Assembly: GCA_016124935.1 (NCBI GenBank)
Contig: WGMS01000003.1
Span: forward strand, 166,192-230,191
From: a bacterium
Lineage (GTDB): Bacteria; Cyanobacteriota; Vampirovibrionia; Obscuribacterales; Obscuribacteraceae
Direction of reading: 5' to 3'
Length of the DNA: 64,000 bases
The notes under the pieces were generated by a model. That model saw nothing but the letters and a program-made list of their open reading frames with translations, searched no databases and was not told the origin of the DNA. Below are positions 26,635-35,583 of the stretch, piece by piece (the first letter of the stretch is position 1; the number at the start of each line of letters is the position of its first letter). The position numbers were made by a program, and so were the translations under genes.

Positions 26635-27631
26635 AAGTCGGCGTCGCTTCGACCTCATCGGCGATATGGCGCTCTTTGTCTTTGAGATTGAGCATGCGCA
26701 TGGCGTTGACCGAAAATACCTGCACCAGCTCTTTATCGGTGAGGGCGGACTTCAGTTGTTTAACAGCTATAGACTGCTTGAAGAGAGGGAAGTCCGAGCC
26801 GAAGAGAACCCTCGATGGACCAAGGCGATCCACCGCTCTTCTTATGACCCGAGCAGGCTGCCAGGATGTCTCTACATGGGTATTTTCATAACGTTCGCAA
26901 AGACTGAGCACTTTGCGCCATGACTCCCAGCCGATATGAGCCAGGATAAAGCGGACCCGGGGGAACTCTTTGATCAATGGCTCCAGAGCTTCCACTTCGG
27001 TACAACCATCGAGACCGGTGAGCGCTTCGGTGGGGATATGACCGGTATGGATCAAAATAGGCAGATCCGCATCAGAAGCCAGGGCCGCCACGGAACGCAT
27101 TCGATAGGGAAGCTCCCCGCAAGCATAACGTCCGACGATGGGATGTATCTTGATACCAGATACAGTGCCAGCATCGATAAACTGTTTCAGATAACCGACC
27201 GGATCAGGGTTCTCTCTATCCACCGAAGCAAAAACCGACAGCCGTTCTTTGTAAGGCTGAATCATCTCGATTATATTGGCGGTCGACGTAAGGGGTTCGA
27301 TGGAGTGAATGACTGCATGATCGACACCGTTTTTATTCATGCGCCGCACCAGCTCTTCTACGTTATAGGTGTTGAACAGGCGCAACACTTCCATCAACCC
27401 TAGCTTGCCCAGTCTACTGTAGAGATAGCGGCTGAGCCGGTCACGATGATTGAGAGCGACAAAACTGACCACCCGATCATGCAGAGGCTCGCTTTTCGCG
27501 GCTACTTGATCGAAGAATGGCTGTATGGTTTTGAAGAGCTTGTGGGACCGATCCTCCGCGCAACACTTCAGCTGCGTGTCTCCATCTTGCAAATGGGTAT
27601 GGAAGTCCACCGTGTAGATACCGCTTTTCAT
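26624..27631 (-). CDS. Amidohydrolase family protein (amidohydrolase-2/ACMSD-like)
   Basis: 335 residues. TIM-barrel metal site with DFHTH at residues 9-13, the ILIHTGHI strand, the ILAHIGWESW His and a terminal LFGSDFPLF Asp, as in the ACMSD-like decarboxylase/hydrolase group. The reaction is not evident. It overlaps the preceding convergent gene by 11 bases. The region upstream of its ATG is shared with the divergent nrdJ promoter. Confidence 0.85.
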   Translation of the reverse strand: MKSGIYTVDFHTHLQDGDTQLKCCAEDRSHKLFKTIQPFFDQVAAKSEPLHDRVVSFVALNHRDRLSRYLYSRLGKLGLMEVLRLFNTYNVEELVRRMNKNGVDHAVIHSIEPLTSTANIIEMIQPYKERLSVFASVDRENPDPVGYLKQFIDAGTVSGIKIHPIVGRYACGELPYRMRSVAALASDADLPILIHTGHIPTEALTGLDGCTEVEALEPLIKEFPRVRFILAHIGWESWRKVLSLCERYENTHVETSWQPARVIRRAVDRLGPSRVLFGSDFPLFKQSIAVKQLKSALTDKELVQVFSVNAMRMLNLKDKERHIADEVEATPTSRG

Positions 27632-27801
27632 TTAATTGCTTCGTGTCGATTCCATGCAGATGCCGCCGCCTCGAAGACGGTCCAATTAACTATTGTAAAT
27701 CGAATCGGAGCAATCGCCTAGTATGACCCTGTGGGGACTATCAAAGATTAGAGCCGGCTGGAGTAGCGATAGCAAGGGAAGAGGACTTGAAAACCTTTTC
27801 G

Positions 27802-27848
27802 GCACTATATATTGTGTGTCGATATTGCCTGCCCGCTACATGTAATGC
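27802..27848 (+). promoter_or_regulatory. NrdR box pair ahead of nrdJ
   Basis: Box 1, 27802-27817, matches the palindromic NrdR consensus ACACTATATATAGTGT almost perfectly (CACTATATATTGTGT). Box 2, 27833-27848, is a degenerate version (CTACATGTAATG core). The centres are 31 bases apart, three helical turns, the spacing known for NrdR pairs. Box 2 covers the expected -35 of the TATAAT at 27862-27867. This predicts repression of nrdJ and dcd by NrdR when dATP is high. Confidence 0.8.
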
Positions 27849-27861
27849 CATACAAATGTAG

Positions 27862-27867
27862 TATAAT
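27862..27867 (+). promoter_or_regulatory. -10 element of the nrdJ promoter
   Basis: A TATAAT hexamer; the -35 (ATGTAA at 27840-27845) is weak and lies inside the second NrdR box. Transcription would start near 27874, downstream of the TTG at 27870, so the protein must start later. Confidence 0.55.
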
Positions 27868-27929
27868 ATTTGAACTGGTTGAATGTTTTCAGTGTTTCCT
27901 ATATAGAGGATTCTCGAGAGGTCAAAAAA

Positions 27930-29966
27930 GTGTTTTCGAAAAACGCCATAAGAGTACTCGAAAAAAGATATCTGCTTCGCGATGACCAGGGCGAGCTCGC
28001 CGAAACCCCGGACGAAATGGTCCGGCGCGTCGCCCGCTGCGTCGCCGCGGCAGACGAAAAGTGGGGACTCGGCAAGAAGGCGATTAACGAACTTGCTGAC
28101 ACATATCACGCCTTGATGATAGAAGGCAAATTCCTGCCCAACTCTCCGACCCTGATGAACGCTGGCAAAGCCGACGGTCAGCTTTCGGCCTGCTTTGTGC
28201 TTCCTGTTCCCGACGATCTCGAAGGCATCTTCGAAACTTGCAAACATGCCGCCCTCATTCACAAAACCGGAGGCGGCACAGGTTTTTCTTTCAGTCGATT
28301 GAGACCCTATCAAGATCCGGTCGCCTCCTCCATCGGTGTGGCTTCCGGTCCGGTCAGCTTCATGGGTGTCTACGACGCCGCCACCGAAGCTATTCGCCAG
28401 GGCGGGACCAGAAGAGGAGCCAACATGGGCATTCTTCGCATCGATCATCCCGACATAGAGTCCTTTATCACTTGCAAACGAGATACGAAGAAGCTCAATA
28501 ATTTCAACATCTCGGTGGCCATAACCGATGCGTTTATGAAAGCCCTGAAAGCGGATAAACCTTTCGATCTGATTCATCCGGTCAGCGGCAAAACCATTAG
28601 AACAGTCCAGGCCAGAGCGCTTTTCGATCAGATCGTCGAAAACGCCCATGATACTGGCGAACCAGGCATAGTCTTCATAGACCGAATCAATAGCCTCGAT
28701 CCTATGATCAAGGCTCTGGACGAAAACGGCGTGGCTATAGCAGGCACCGAAGACATAGAAGCGACCAATCCATGTGGAGAACAACCGCTCGGTCCCGGAG
28801 ACGCCTGCAACCTGGGCTCGATAAACATCTCCAAATTCGTTTGCGAATCCGGCAAGAAGAGATACATAGACTTTGATGGATTGAGAACCGCCATCTATAC
28901 GGCGGTAAGGTTTCTCGATGGGGTGATTGAAGTAAATCGTTATCCCCTGCAATTCGTCGCACGGGCCACACTGAATAACCGCCGCATCGGGCTTGGCTTA
29001 ATGGGCTGGGCTGACACGCTTATTTTGCTTGGTATCGCCTATGATTCCGAAGAAGCGCTGGAGAAAGCCGACGAGTTGATGAGCTTCTTCCAGAAAGAAG
29101 CCCATAACGCCTCGATTAAACTGGCAGAAGAGAGGGGCGTATTTCCAAACTGGCCGCACAGCACCTGGAAAGAAAAAGGCATTCGTCTGCGCAATGCCAC
29201 CGTAACGACCATCGCACCGACCGGCACCATATCGATTCTGGCCGACGCAAGCTCCGGTATAGAGCCCCTCTTCGCCCTCTCTTATCTCAGAAGAGTGCTT
29301 GGCGGTGAAGAGTTGATCGAAATCAATCCTCTCTTCCAGAAAATCGCCAGAGAAAAGGGTTTCTACTCAGAAGAGCTCATGGATAAAATCGCAGAGTCCG
29401 GCACCCTGGAAGACATTGAAGAAGTTCCAGATGAGATCAAAAGGCTCTTCGTCTGCTCCCATCAGATCTCTTTTGACTGGCACGTAAAGATGCAAGCGGC
29501 TTTCCAGAAGCACACAGATAACGCCGTTTCGAAAACGATCAACTTCCCCAACCATGCCACCCTGGAAGAGGTGGAAAGAGCCTATCTCATGGCCTGGGAT
29601 CTGGGTCTGAAAGGCATCACCGTATACCGGGACGGCACGAGAGACACCCAGGTGCTCAATATCTCCGCCAGCGATCCCCTCAAGAAAGAGGACAAGACCG
29701 GAAAAAAGTCTTTGAGCCCCGTATCTGCCGGGACTGCTGAATGCATCCCGGTCTCTATAGACGAAGGACATACCAAAACTGAATCAAAATTAGTCAGTGC
29801 CGGAGCCGGCCAGTCTACTAACCGCAGCGGCAGGGCCAGGGGCTTCAGACAAGAACCCTCTTACCATAAGGGCGTACCCTGTCCCGAATGCGGCTCCAGT
29901 TTCGGCTCTATGATGAAATTCGAAGCCTGTTTGCTTTGCCCGACCTGCGGTTATACTAAGTGCTAG
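27930..29966 (+). CDS. nrdJ: Adenosylcobalamin-dependent (class II) ribonucleoside-diphosphate reductase
   Basis: 678 residues from the GTG at 27930, which has GAGAGG eight bases upstream and sits after the predicted transcription start; the longer frame from a TTG at 27870 overlaps the promoter. The redox cysteines are C88 (SACFVLP) and C293 (DACNLGSIN), the radical and catalytic site is N280-P-C282-G-E284, and GGTRRGANMG precedes them. The C-terminus has a CPECG...CPTCGYTKC zinc-ribbon-like tail (about the last 30 residues) that carries the shuttle cysteines. It makes deoxynucleotides using vitamin B12 and is active with or without oxygen. It is followed after 46 bases by dcd and controlled by the NrdR boxes upstream. 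Confidence 0.95.
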   Translation: MFSKNAIRVLEKRYLLRDDQGELAETPDEMVRRVARCVAAADEKWGLGKKAINELADTYHALMIEGKFLPNSPTLMNAGKADGQLSACFVLPVPDDLEGIFETCKHAALIHKTGGGTGFSFSRLRPYQDPVASSIGVASGPVSFMGVYDAATEAIRQGGTRRGANMGILRIDHPDIESFITCKRDTKKLNNFNISVAITDAFMKALKADKPFDLIHPVSGKTIRTVQARALFDQIVENAHDTGEPGIVFIDRINSLDPMIKALDENGVAIAGTEDIEATNPCGEQPLGPGDACNLGSINISKFVCESGKKRYIDFDGLRTAIYTAVRFLDGVIEVNRYPLQFVARATLNNRRIGLGLMGWADTLILLGIAYDSEEALEKADELMSFFQKEAHNASIKLAEERGVFPNWPHSTWKEKGIRLRNATVTTIAPTGTISILADASSGIEPLFALSYLRRVLGGEELIEINPLFQKIAREKGFYSEELMDKIAESGTLEDIEEVPDEIKRLFVCSHQISFDWHVKMQAAFQKHTDNAVSKTINFPNHATLEEVERAYLMAWDLGLKGITVYRDGTRDTQVLNISASDPLKKEDKTGKKSLSPVSAGTAECIPVSIDEGHTKTESKLVSAGAGQSTNRSGRARGFRQEPSYHKGVPCPECGSSFGSMMKFEACLLCPTCGYTKC

Positions 29967-30012
29967 TCATGCTGACGGACGAAAGCCAGATCTTTATGGA
30001 GATACAGCCCTG

Positions 30013-30576
30013 ATGTCAATCTTAGTCGACCATGAGATAAGGAAAGAGATAAAAGAAGGCAGGCTTATCATCGAGCCCTACGATGACAAGCTTATTCAGC
30101 CCAACTCTTATGATGTTCGGCTTGCTGACCGCTTCTCCTGGCACGACCCCAGTGAGCAAATAATCGACCCCTACAAGTCCGAGACAGTTCTCCAGGGTCT
30201 GGTGCATGTGGTCAACGACAGTATCGTCATTCACCCTAAACAATTCGTCCTCGGCGCCACCCTCGAAAAACTGACTCTGCCGGACGATATCGTCGGACAA
30301 CTCACCGGCAAATCAAGCCTGGCTAGACTGGGCGTGATGGTACACGTGACCGCCGGCTTCATAGACGCCGGCTTCAGCACACCGCCGGCTCAAATAACCC
30401 TGGAAATCTACAACGTCGGCAACAGACCGGTTCGCCTCCACGCAGACATGGCTATAGGACAGATGGTCTTCACCCGCACCACTCCCTGCGAGCTACCGTA
30501 CAATAAAAAGCCCTCGGCCAAATACAACGGTCAAAAGGCAGCAGCCCACAGCAAGTACTACTTGAACAAAGTCTAG
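30013..30576 (+). CDS. dcd: dCTP deaminase
   Basis: 187 residues, normal length. Seen: LIQPNSYDVRLAD, GKSSLARLGVMVHVTAGFID with the substrate-binding S101/S102/R105, and the catalytic E131 in QITLEIYN. It deaminates dCTP to dUTP (or, in bifunctional forms, to dUMP) and so feeds thymidylate synthesis. The gene follows nrdJ by 46 bases in the same direction with GGAG upstream of its ATG, so both are likely read from the NrdR-controlled promoter. A hairpin terminator ends the operon. Confidence 0.95.
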   Translation: MSILVDHEIRKEIKEGRLIIEPYDDKLIQPNSYDVRLADRFSWHDPSEQIIDPYKSETVLQGLVHVVNDSIVIHPKQFVLGATLEKLTLPDDIVGQLTGKSSLARLGVMVHVTAGFIDAGFSTPPAQITLEIYNVGNRPVRLHADMAIGQMVFTRTTPCELPYNKKPSAKYNGQKAAAHSKYYLNKV

Positions 30577-30605
30577 GCTCAGCGCCTCGATAACGCAAGA
30601 AATTT

Positions 30606-30640
30606 AGACGATCCCTTCCAGAGAAAGGGATCGTCTTCGG
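30606..30640 (+). terminator. Terminator of nrdJ-dcd
   Basis: Perfect 12-bp stem 30606-30617 with 30625-30636, seven-base loop, short T-containing tail; 30 bases after the dcd stop. Confidence 0.7.
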
Positions 30641-30817
30641 TTCTCGGTCAAGAAGAGCGAAATCATTCCAGATTTAATCTCTCAGATGGGAAAACCACCA
30701 CGGACAACGGGCTCCATCCCATTTACCATACTGGTTAGATTCAACTAATATTGAATCGACTTGCAAAACTGCCTGACTCCACTTAGCTGCAAGTAGTTTA
30801 TAGAAGAGGATAGTAAA

Positions 30818-33352
30818 ATGCCCCAAGGCTCACCATTCGAATTCGAACCGCCTCAAGAGAAGAACAACCCGTCCCAGGGCAGAGCAAGATACGGCGACGA
30901 CGTTCTGCAGACAGTGCCGTTTGCCGTGGAGGACCCAAACAAGAAACCGACCAGGGATCCTTATAGGCCAAACCCCGATAACGGTCAGGCGAACGGGACG
31001 GATGGAGGCCGCGCCACCAACCAGGACACAGCCACGCCAGGTCTTTTTCCGACTCAGACTTTTACCGAGCAGCACAGAGACAAGCTCGGTGAAGGCGGCA
31101 TCATAGATCAGCACAACAATACCGTACTCGATCAACAGCTCAAATCAATTACAGAAACCATCGACGGACGCAATCGAGTCAAAGGCAATGACGGCTGGGT
31201 TCAAACCACCATGATGGCTGGAGGCAGCACAGCGGCTCTCGCCTTAACTCAGCTCAAAATTGTCGACCCTGCTATGGAAAAGCTGGCCACTTCAGAAAAC
31301 GCGCCTTTCAAATCAGCCATCGAAAGCTATAACCGTTCACACAACCATCGCACCGCTATCACTCCGGGTCAGTGGTTCGACCGCGCCTACGGAAAGACCG
31401 ATGCCCTGACAGCCATCGACGAGGGTCTTGATGCCGCCGCCTTGAGAACCGAGCGTATCCTCGCCGAGCAACAGGAGATCGCTGCCAATCTGGAAAGAGA
31501 AGCTGGAATGAAGGCTGCCGGCAAGCAGGTTAAACACCCCGAGACTCGAACCCTCATTGGCGAAGCGGATCAAATGAAATTGGCTAGAGTACAACAGAAA
31601 CTCGCCGAAGCACGCGGTCTCAACTCGTCCGACAAGGTCGCCCAGTTAGGCGACGATGTCCTCTCCCATTCCGGGCTCAATCTGAAAGGCAAGACCTGGT
31701 CGACTACTTCTGGCGCTGCAAAAATCGATGGAGATGAAGTAATTAAGCTTCTAGACGACAAAGCTGATGAGCTTGCATCTCTTTCTAAACAATCTCAGAA
31801 GTTTACCGTAGCCGACGACGTTGCCGGCGGCATGAAGAATGCCAAATCGAGAATCGCCATGGCCGCCCTTGCCGCCGGTACTCTAACCATCGGCGATGAC
31901 CTTTTCAGAAAAAGCATAAACACCATCGCCGGCACTGAAATTCCTGTATCCAACATACAAGACAAGACCGGCATCGCCGGCATCGCAATTCCTGCCACCC
32001 TTCTTACCCACCAACCCGGATCGAAATGGGGCACAGGCTTGAAACTTGCCGGAGCCCTGACAGCCAGCGCTATGATCGACACAGCCATGAAAGATTCGGC
32101 AATTACAAAAGCGATTCCAGAACCTTTCAAACGCACCACCTGGGAAGACGGTGTGGCTATGGGTGCGGCCCTTTATGCCATTCCTAGAATGAAAGGCGAT
32201 TGGAAAGTCAAAACCGCCGCTTTTACGGGAGCATATCTCCTGGGCAATGGTATGGATGCCCTCTTGGGCGGCAGCGCCCGTTCGGACATAGACGTACCTA
32301 CCACCGCAGCGCTGAAAGTAATGGACCAGGTCGGTCAGACCCGTAGCTTCGACAACTTGAAGCTGGCTGTCCATTCCTGGAACAAAGTGGGCGAGAGAAG
32401 CATCGGCGCCGAAGGCGTCGTCTGGGCGAAGTTCCAGGAACGCAATGCTTACACCCCTTCAAGCTCAGGTCAGACGGAAAGAGACACACGCTGGAACTCT
32501 CTGAGCGGTCCGGAAAAATTCCAGAATCGCATGGAGATGGCTGTGCTGGCCAGGTCCCTGGGAGAACTGCGCTATCAAGGCGGCAAACGTATCGGTCAGG
32601 AGAACGGAGAAGGCTTCTATGTCCTTAAAGACAACAAGATAGACCTGGGCGGCTATGCCCTGGAGAAATTATTGATCTCTTCAGTAGAAGCAGGCGAAGC
32701 CGCCAAGCTGTCCCTGGACAGTCGCATCAACGGTCAGCAGCTCCCTAACGGTACCCGGGTGAACTCAGCCTTAGATGCTCCGGCAATGCGCCAGTTCCAA
32801 CAGGATACAAATATAAAAATTCGGCAGATCACCGATACTCCGCACGATATGGACACCCTGCTCAAAGATCTGCAGCACCTGCATCGCAAAGAGCTGAGTT
32901 ACGATGTCTATCGCAAGGAAGTCCTTAACGATACCGTAAATAGAATCGGTCAATTCCAGGGCATGGCCGGACAGACCAATGAAGGCAGACTGCTTGTGGC
33001 CAAGCTCCTTAGAGACGAAGCTATTATCCGCATGGCCATGGTCAAGAACTCTCTTGAAAATGGCAACGGTGTTGAAGCTGGCACTACCCTATTCGGCACG
33101 GATCAGGGCGAAAGAGAGCCTTTCCCGAATGCCATGAAAGATTCGAGCGGTCGGGTCATGCAAAAAGGCTACGACGGCGTCTTTGGTGCCCTCGATATCG
33201 CAAGAGCGCTCGATCCGGACAATGCCGATCTCAAAAAGCTCGACGAGATGGCCAGGGCTATGGCCCGTGAAGTTCCTGATGCAGTCAAAGAGCAGATGGG
33301 TAATAGAGTCAAGAATGTGCTCAACGTGGACAACGGCCTCTATCGCAGATAA
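30818..33352 (+). CDS. Large protein of unknown function
   Basis: 844 residues with no family recognised and no signal peptide. The first 80 residues are Pro/Asn/Gln/Asp-rich and look disordered (FEFEPPQEKN). Residues 80-300 are helix-prone with Glu/Ala/Leu stretches. Residues about 340-500 hold four or five short Ala/Gly/Leu hydrophobic segments (for example AMAALAAGTLTIGDDLF and AFTGAYLLGNGMDALLGG) that might insert in a membrane. The C-terminal 340 residues are helical and charged. The coding bias matches its neighbours. Such an architecture suggests a lineage-specific structural or effector protein. It is flanked by the nrdJ-dcd terminator and comEC and stands alone. Confidence 0.8.
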   Translation: MPQGSPFEFEPPQEKNNPSQGRARYGDDVLQTVPFAVEDPNKKPTRDPYRPNPDNGQANGTDGGRATNQDTATPGLFPTQTFTEQHRDKLGEGGIIDQHNNTVLDQQLKSITETIDGRNRVKGNDGWVQTTMMAGGSTAALALTQLKIVDPAMEKLATSENAPFKSAIESYNRSHNHRTAITPGQWFDRAYGKTDALTAIDEGLDAAALRTERILAEQQEIAANLEREAGMKAAGKQVKHPETRTLIGEADQMKLARVQQKLAEARGLNSSDKVAQLGDDVLSHSGLNLKGKTWSTTSGAAKIDGDEVIKLLDDKADELASLSKQSQKFTVADDVAGGMKNAKSRIAMAALAAGTLTIGDDLFRKSINTIAGTEIPVSNIQDKTGIAGIAIPATLLTHQPGSKWGTGLKLAGALTASAMIDTAMKDSAITKAIPEPFKRTTWEDGVAMGAALYAIPRMKGDWKVKTAAFTGAYLLGNGMDALLGGSARSDIDVPTTAALKVMDQVGQTRSFDNLKLAVHSWNKVGERSIGAEGVVWAKFQERNAYTPSSSGQTERDTRWNSLSGPEKFQNRMEMAVLARSLGELRYQGGKRIGQENGEGFYVLKDNKIDLGGYALEKLLISSVEAGEAAKLSLDSRINGQQLPNGTRVNSALDAPAMRQFQQDTNIKIRQITDTPHDMDTLLKDLQHLHRKELSYDVYRKEVLNDTVNRIGQFQGMAGQTNEGRLLVAKLLRDEAIIRMAMVKNSLENGNGVEAGTTLFGTDQGEREPFPNAMKDSSGRVMQKGYDGVFGALDIARALDPDNADLKKLDEMARAMAREVPDAVKEQMGNRVKNVLNVDNGLYRR

Positions 33353-33429
33353 AGCTCGATGCCGTGGTCAATGAAGTTTAAAGATTAACTTCTGGCGCAA
33401 GCAGGACTTCAATTGAACTTATGCTGCAA

Positions 33430-33476
33430 GAATTTCGTTTTTCCGTTCTAGAGAAAAGAGACGGATAGAGAAATTC
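33430..33476 (+). other. Imperfect hairpin just before the comEC start
   Basis: GAATTTC (33430-33436) pairs with GAAATTC (33470-33476), with an inner CCGT/ACGG pairing. It lies 7 bases from the GTG start and could shape translation or terminate the preceding gene. Confidence 0.3.
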
Positions 33477-33482
33477 GCGCCC

Positions 33483-35561
33483 GTGAAAGCAACAGACTCA
33501 ACTCGAATGGACACCCCCGGGGTGTTCACAGCCCTGGTCCTGATCTGGGTATCGGCGGCGGCACTGGCTTGTGCCGGACTGACGGACATTTGCTTCGAAG
33601 CTGCTACAGGGGATATGAAAGATATACTTTTTCAGCCTTATCCTGCCTGGCAGCTTACATTTGTCGCCCTGATCTCCTTGCTCTATTTAACTCGCTGCGG
33701 AAGGCCGCTCTTTGCCCTGGTGGCACTGGCGATACCATTCATCTCTTACCATCACAGCCTCATGCACCTGCCGCTGCCTTCAAAAAACGACATATTCTTT
33801 CATAGACACCATCCCTACCTGACTCTAAAAGGCACTGTAATTGAGTGCGATGAAAGGCGAAGAGTTATTCTAATCGAAGAAGAGCTCTTCCCGGATCGAA
33901 TAAGACTTTCCGGAAAGGCATTGATAGATACCGACAGCGACTGGATGCCTCTGCATACAGGACAGAGCCTGCGCCTGGAAGGCAGGGTAAAAGCGGCTTT
34001 TGATCAAGGAGAGAGTCGCCACCGCCGACAAGAGCCCTGGAATTTCGACAATGCCACCACCCTGCGAAGAAAAGGCATTTTCTCCAGAATCGAAATAGCC
34101 AGACTTTCAAACGATCGCTCATGCTCAGATATTCGATATCAAAAGCTGCCACTGATAGAGGATTTGAGAAAAGCGATAATCTCTCGACATCGCACCAATC
34201 TCGATAGGACAGAAGGAGACCTGCTCTCCTCTATAGTCCTGGGAGATCGCTCCACAGAGCTGCCCAGCGAAGTTCTTGCCGATTTCAGAAAGACCGGGCT
34301 TTCTCACCTGCTTGCCGCATCCGGATTCAATCTGTCCATACTTGTCGGTGCCATCTTTTATCTTTTCTCCTTCAAGGGAGGGCGTCGAACGGTTGTTGCC
34401 ACAATCGCTCTCAGCGGCATAGCAATATTTGTGCTGCTGGCAGGACTCTCGGCCTCGGTTGCCCGGGCCGCTTCGATGTGGTCGCTGATAGTATTGCTCA
34501 GACTTTTCTACCGGCGGCCCAATCCTTGCTCTCTACTCAGTCTCAGTCTCTTCATTTTCGTTTTCACAGATCCGGTCTGTCTGCTGGATGTCGGGCTGCA
34601 GTTATCTTATGCGGCCACCTACGGCATCATTTGCGGTATCAAGCCGATTCACCAGAGACTAGAGGACTCGACTGCCAACCGGTTATTAAAATGGCTCCTG
34701 GAGTTAGTTTCTGTAATATTGCTGGCCCAGACTGCTGTTCTACCGATTCAGCTATATTATTTCTGGGAGACCGGTCTGATGTTCATCGCAGCCAATCTAC
34801 TGCTCGATCCGGTGGTGGCTCCGGTTACCATATGCGGATTTCTCTCTTCTTTGACCATCATCTTCGCAACAGTTATAAAACCGCTTACCGAACCGCTTCT
34901 ATATCTATCCTTCGCCCTCGATCGGCTTGCCAATCTGCCACTGTCCTATATGCTGAATACCGCCCACAGCCTTGCCGCAATCGAGAACAGCAGCCTCGTA
35001 ACCGGTCCACCGCCTCTCTGGAGCATCGCTCTCTATGGACTCTCGTACTATCTGGTGGTGAAAAACCTTAGCGGAGGTAAAAGGCTGATTCTTTCACTAG
35101 CTTTCTACTGCTTTTCGCTAATTCTATTGATAGCAAGACCGCCCCTCAGTGAATCTGTCTTTATCACAGATTGCCAACGGTCGATTTACGTAAGCTGTGA
35201 TCGCAAAGCCAGCAATATAAGCCCAGAATCAGAAGAATTTTTGAAAGCGGCCAGACCGAACAGATCTCTAGAACGCTATCTCAAATATCATGGAATCAGC
35301 CCCAGCCGCCAGACATGCAAAGAGTCCCTGCCGGAGATAGCAATCGAATTACCACGGAGCGGCAGGGATCTGGTTTTAATCAAGCGCCGAGTTTCCAGCG
35401 CCTCCATATACGGTATCATCTGCGACTACTTGTCCCGACTCTATCCAGCTTCTTCTCTAGCTGCGGACAGTCGCTACAGATCCCGGGGCGAATATTGCTA
35501 TCAATACCTGTTCCACAAATTGAGAAAAGACCCATTCCGAAGAAAGGGCCTCCCTCAATGA
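33483..35561 (+). CDS. comEC: ComEC/Rec2-type competence membrane protein
   Basis: 692 residues from the GTG at 33483; ATG at 33510 is an alternative. Membrane helices occupy residues about 15-100 and 245-570. The ComEC competence domain is recognisable by LLSSIVLGDRSTELP followed by GLSHLLAASGFNLSIL. The central N-terminal soluble part corresponds to the DUF4131/OB-like region. ComEC forms the inner-membrane channel that lets single-stranded DNA into the cell. The C-terminal metallo-beta-lactamase-like nuclease domain found in many ComEC proteins is not present; the last 130 residues lack HxHxD motifs. It is convergent with the AAA ATPase gene, 22 bases apart. Confidence 0.88.
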   Translation: MKATDSTRMDTPGVFTALVLIWVSAAALACAGLTDICFEAATGDMKDILFQPYPAWQLTFVALISLLYLTRCGRPLFALVALAIPFISYHHSLMHLPLPSKNDIFFHRHHPYLTLKGTVIECDERRRVILIEEELFPDRIRLSGKALIDTDSDWMPLHTGQSLRLEGRVKAAFDQGESRHRRQEPWNFDNATTLRRKGIFSRIEIARLSNDRSCSDIRYQKLPLIEDLRKAIISRHRTNLDRTEGDLLSSIVLGDRSTELPSEVLADFRKTGLSHLLAASGFNLSILVGAIFYLFSFKGGRRTVVATIALSGIAIFVLLAGLSASVARAASMWSLIVLLRLFYRRPNPCSLLSLSLFIFVFTDPVCLLDVGLQLSYAATYGIICGIKPIHQRLEDSTANRLLKWLLELVSVILLAQTAVLPIQLYYFWETGLMFIAANLLLDPVVAPVTICGFLSSLTIIFATVIKPLTEPLLYLSFALDRLANLPLSYMLNTAHSLAAIENSSLVTGPPPLWSIALYGLSYYLVVKNLSGGKRLILSLAFYCFSLILLIARPPLSESVFITDCQRSIYVSCDRKASNISPESEEFLKAARPNRSLERYLKYHGISPSRQTCKESLPEIAIELPRSGRDLVLIKRRVSSASIYGIICDYLSRLYPASSLAADSRYRSRGEYCYQYLFHKLRKDPFRRKGLPQ

Positions 35562-35583
35562 ATTGTTTATGCTCTTTTGCTTC

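Larger units (their letters stand above)
27632..27929. other. Divergent amidohydrolase/nrdJ control region
   Basis: About 300 bases without a gene. They hold a NrdR box pair and a TATAAT element for nrdJ (annotated separately). I looked for a cobalamin riboswitch core ahead of this B12-dependent enzyme and saw none. Confidence 0.6.

Noticed and set aside
27632..27801. Cobalamin riboswitch upstream of the B12-dependent nrdJ
   Set aside because: No B12-box or conserved core could be recognised; NrdR boxes account for regulation.
27741..28952. A 403-codon minus-strand frame
   Set aside because: It lies opposite the N-terminal half of nrdJ, whose catalytic motifs are clear, and covers the nrdJ promoter.
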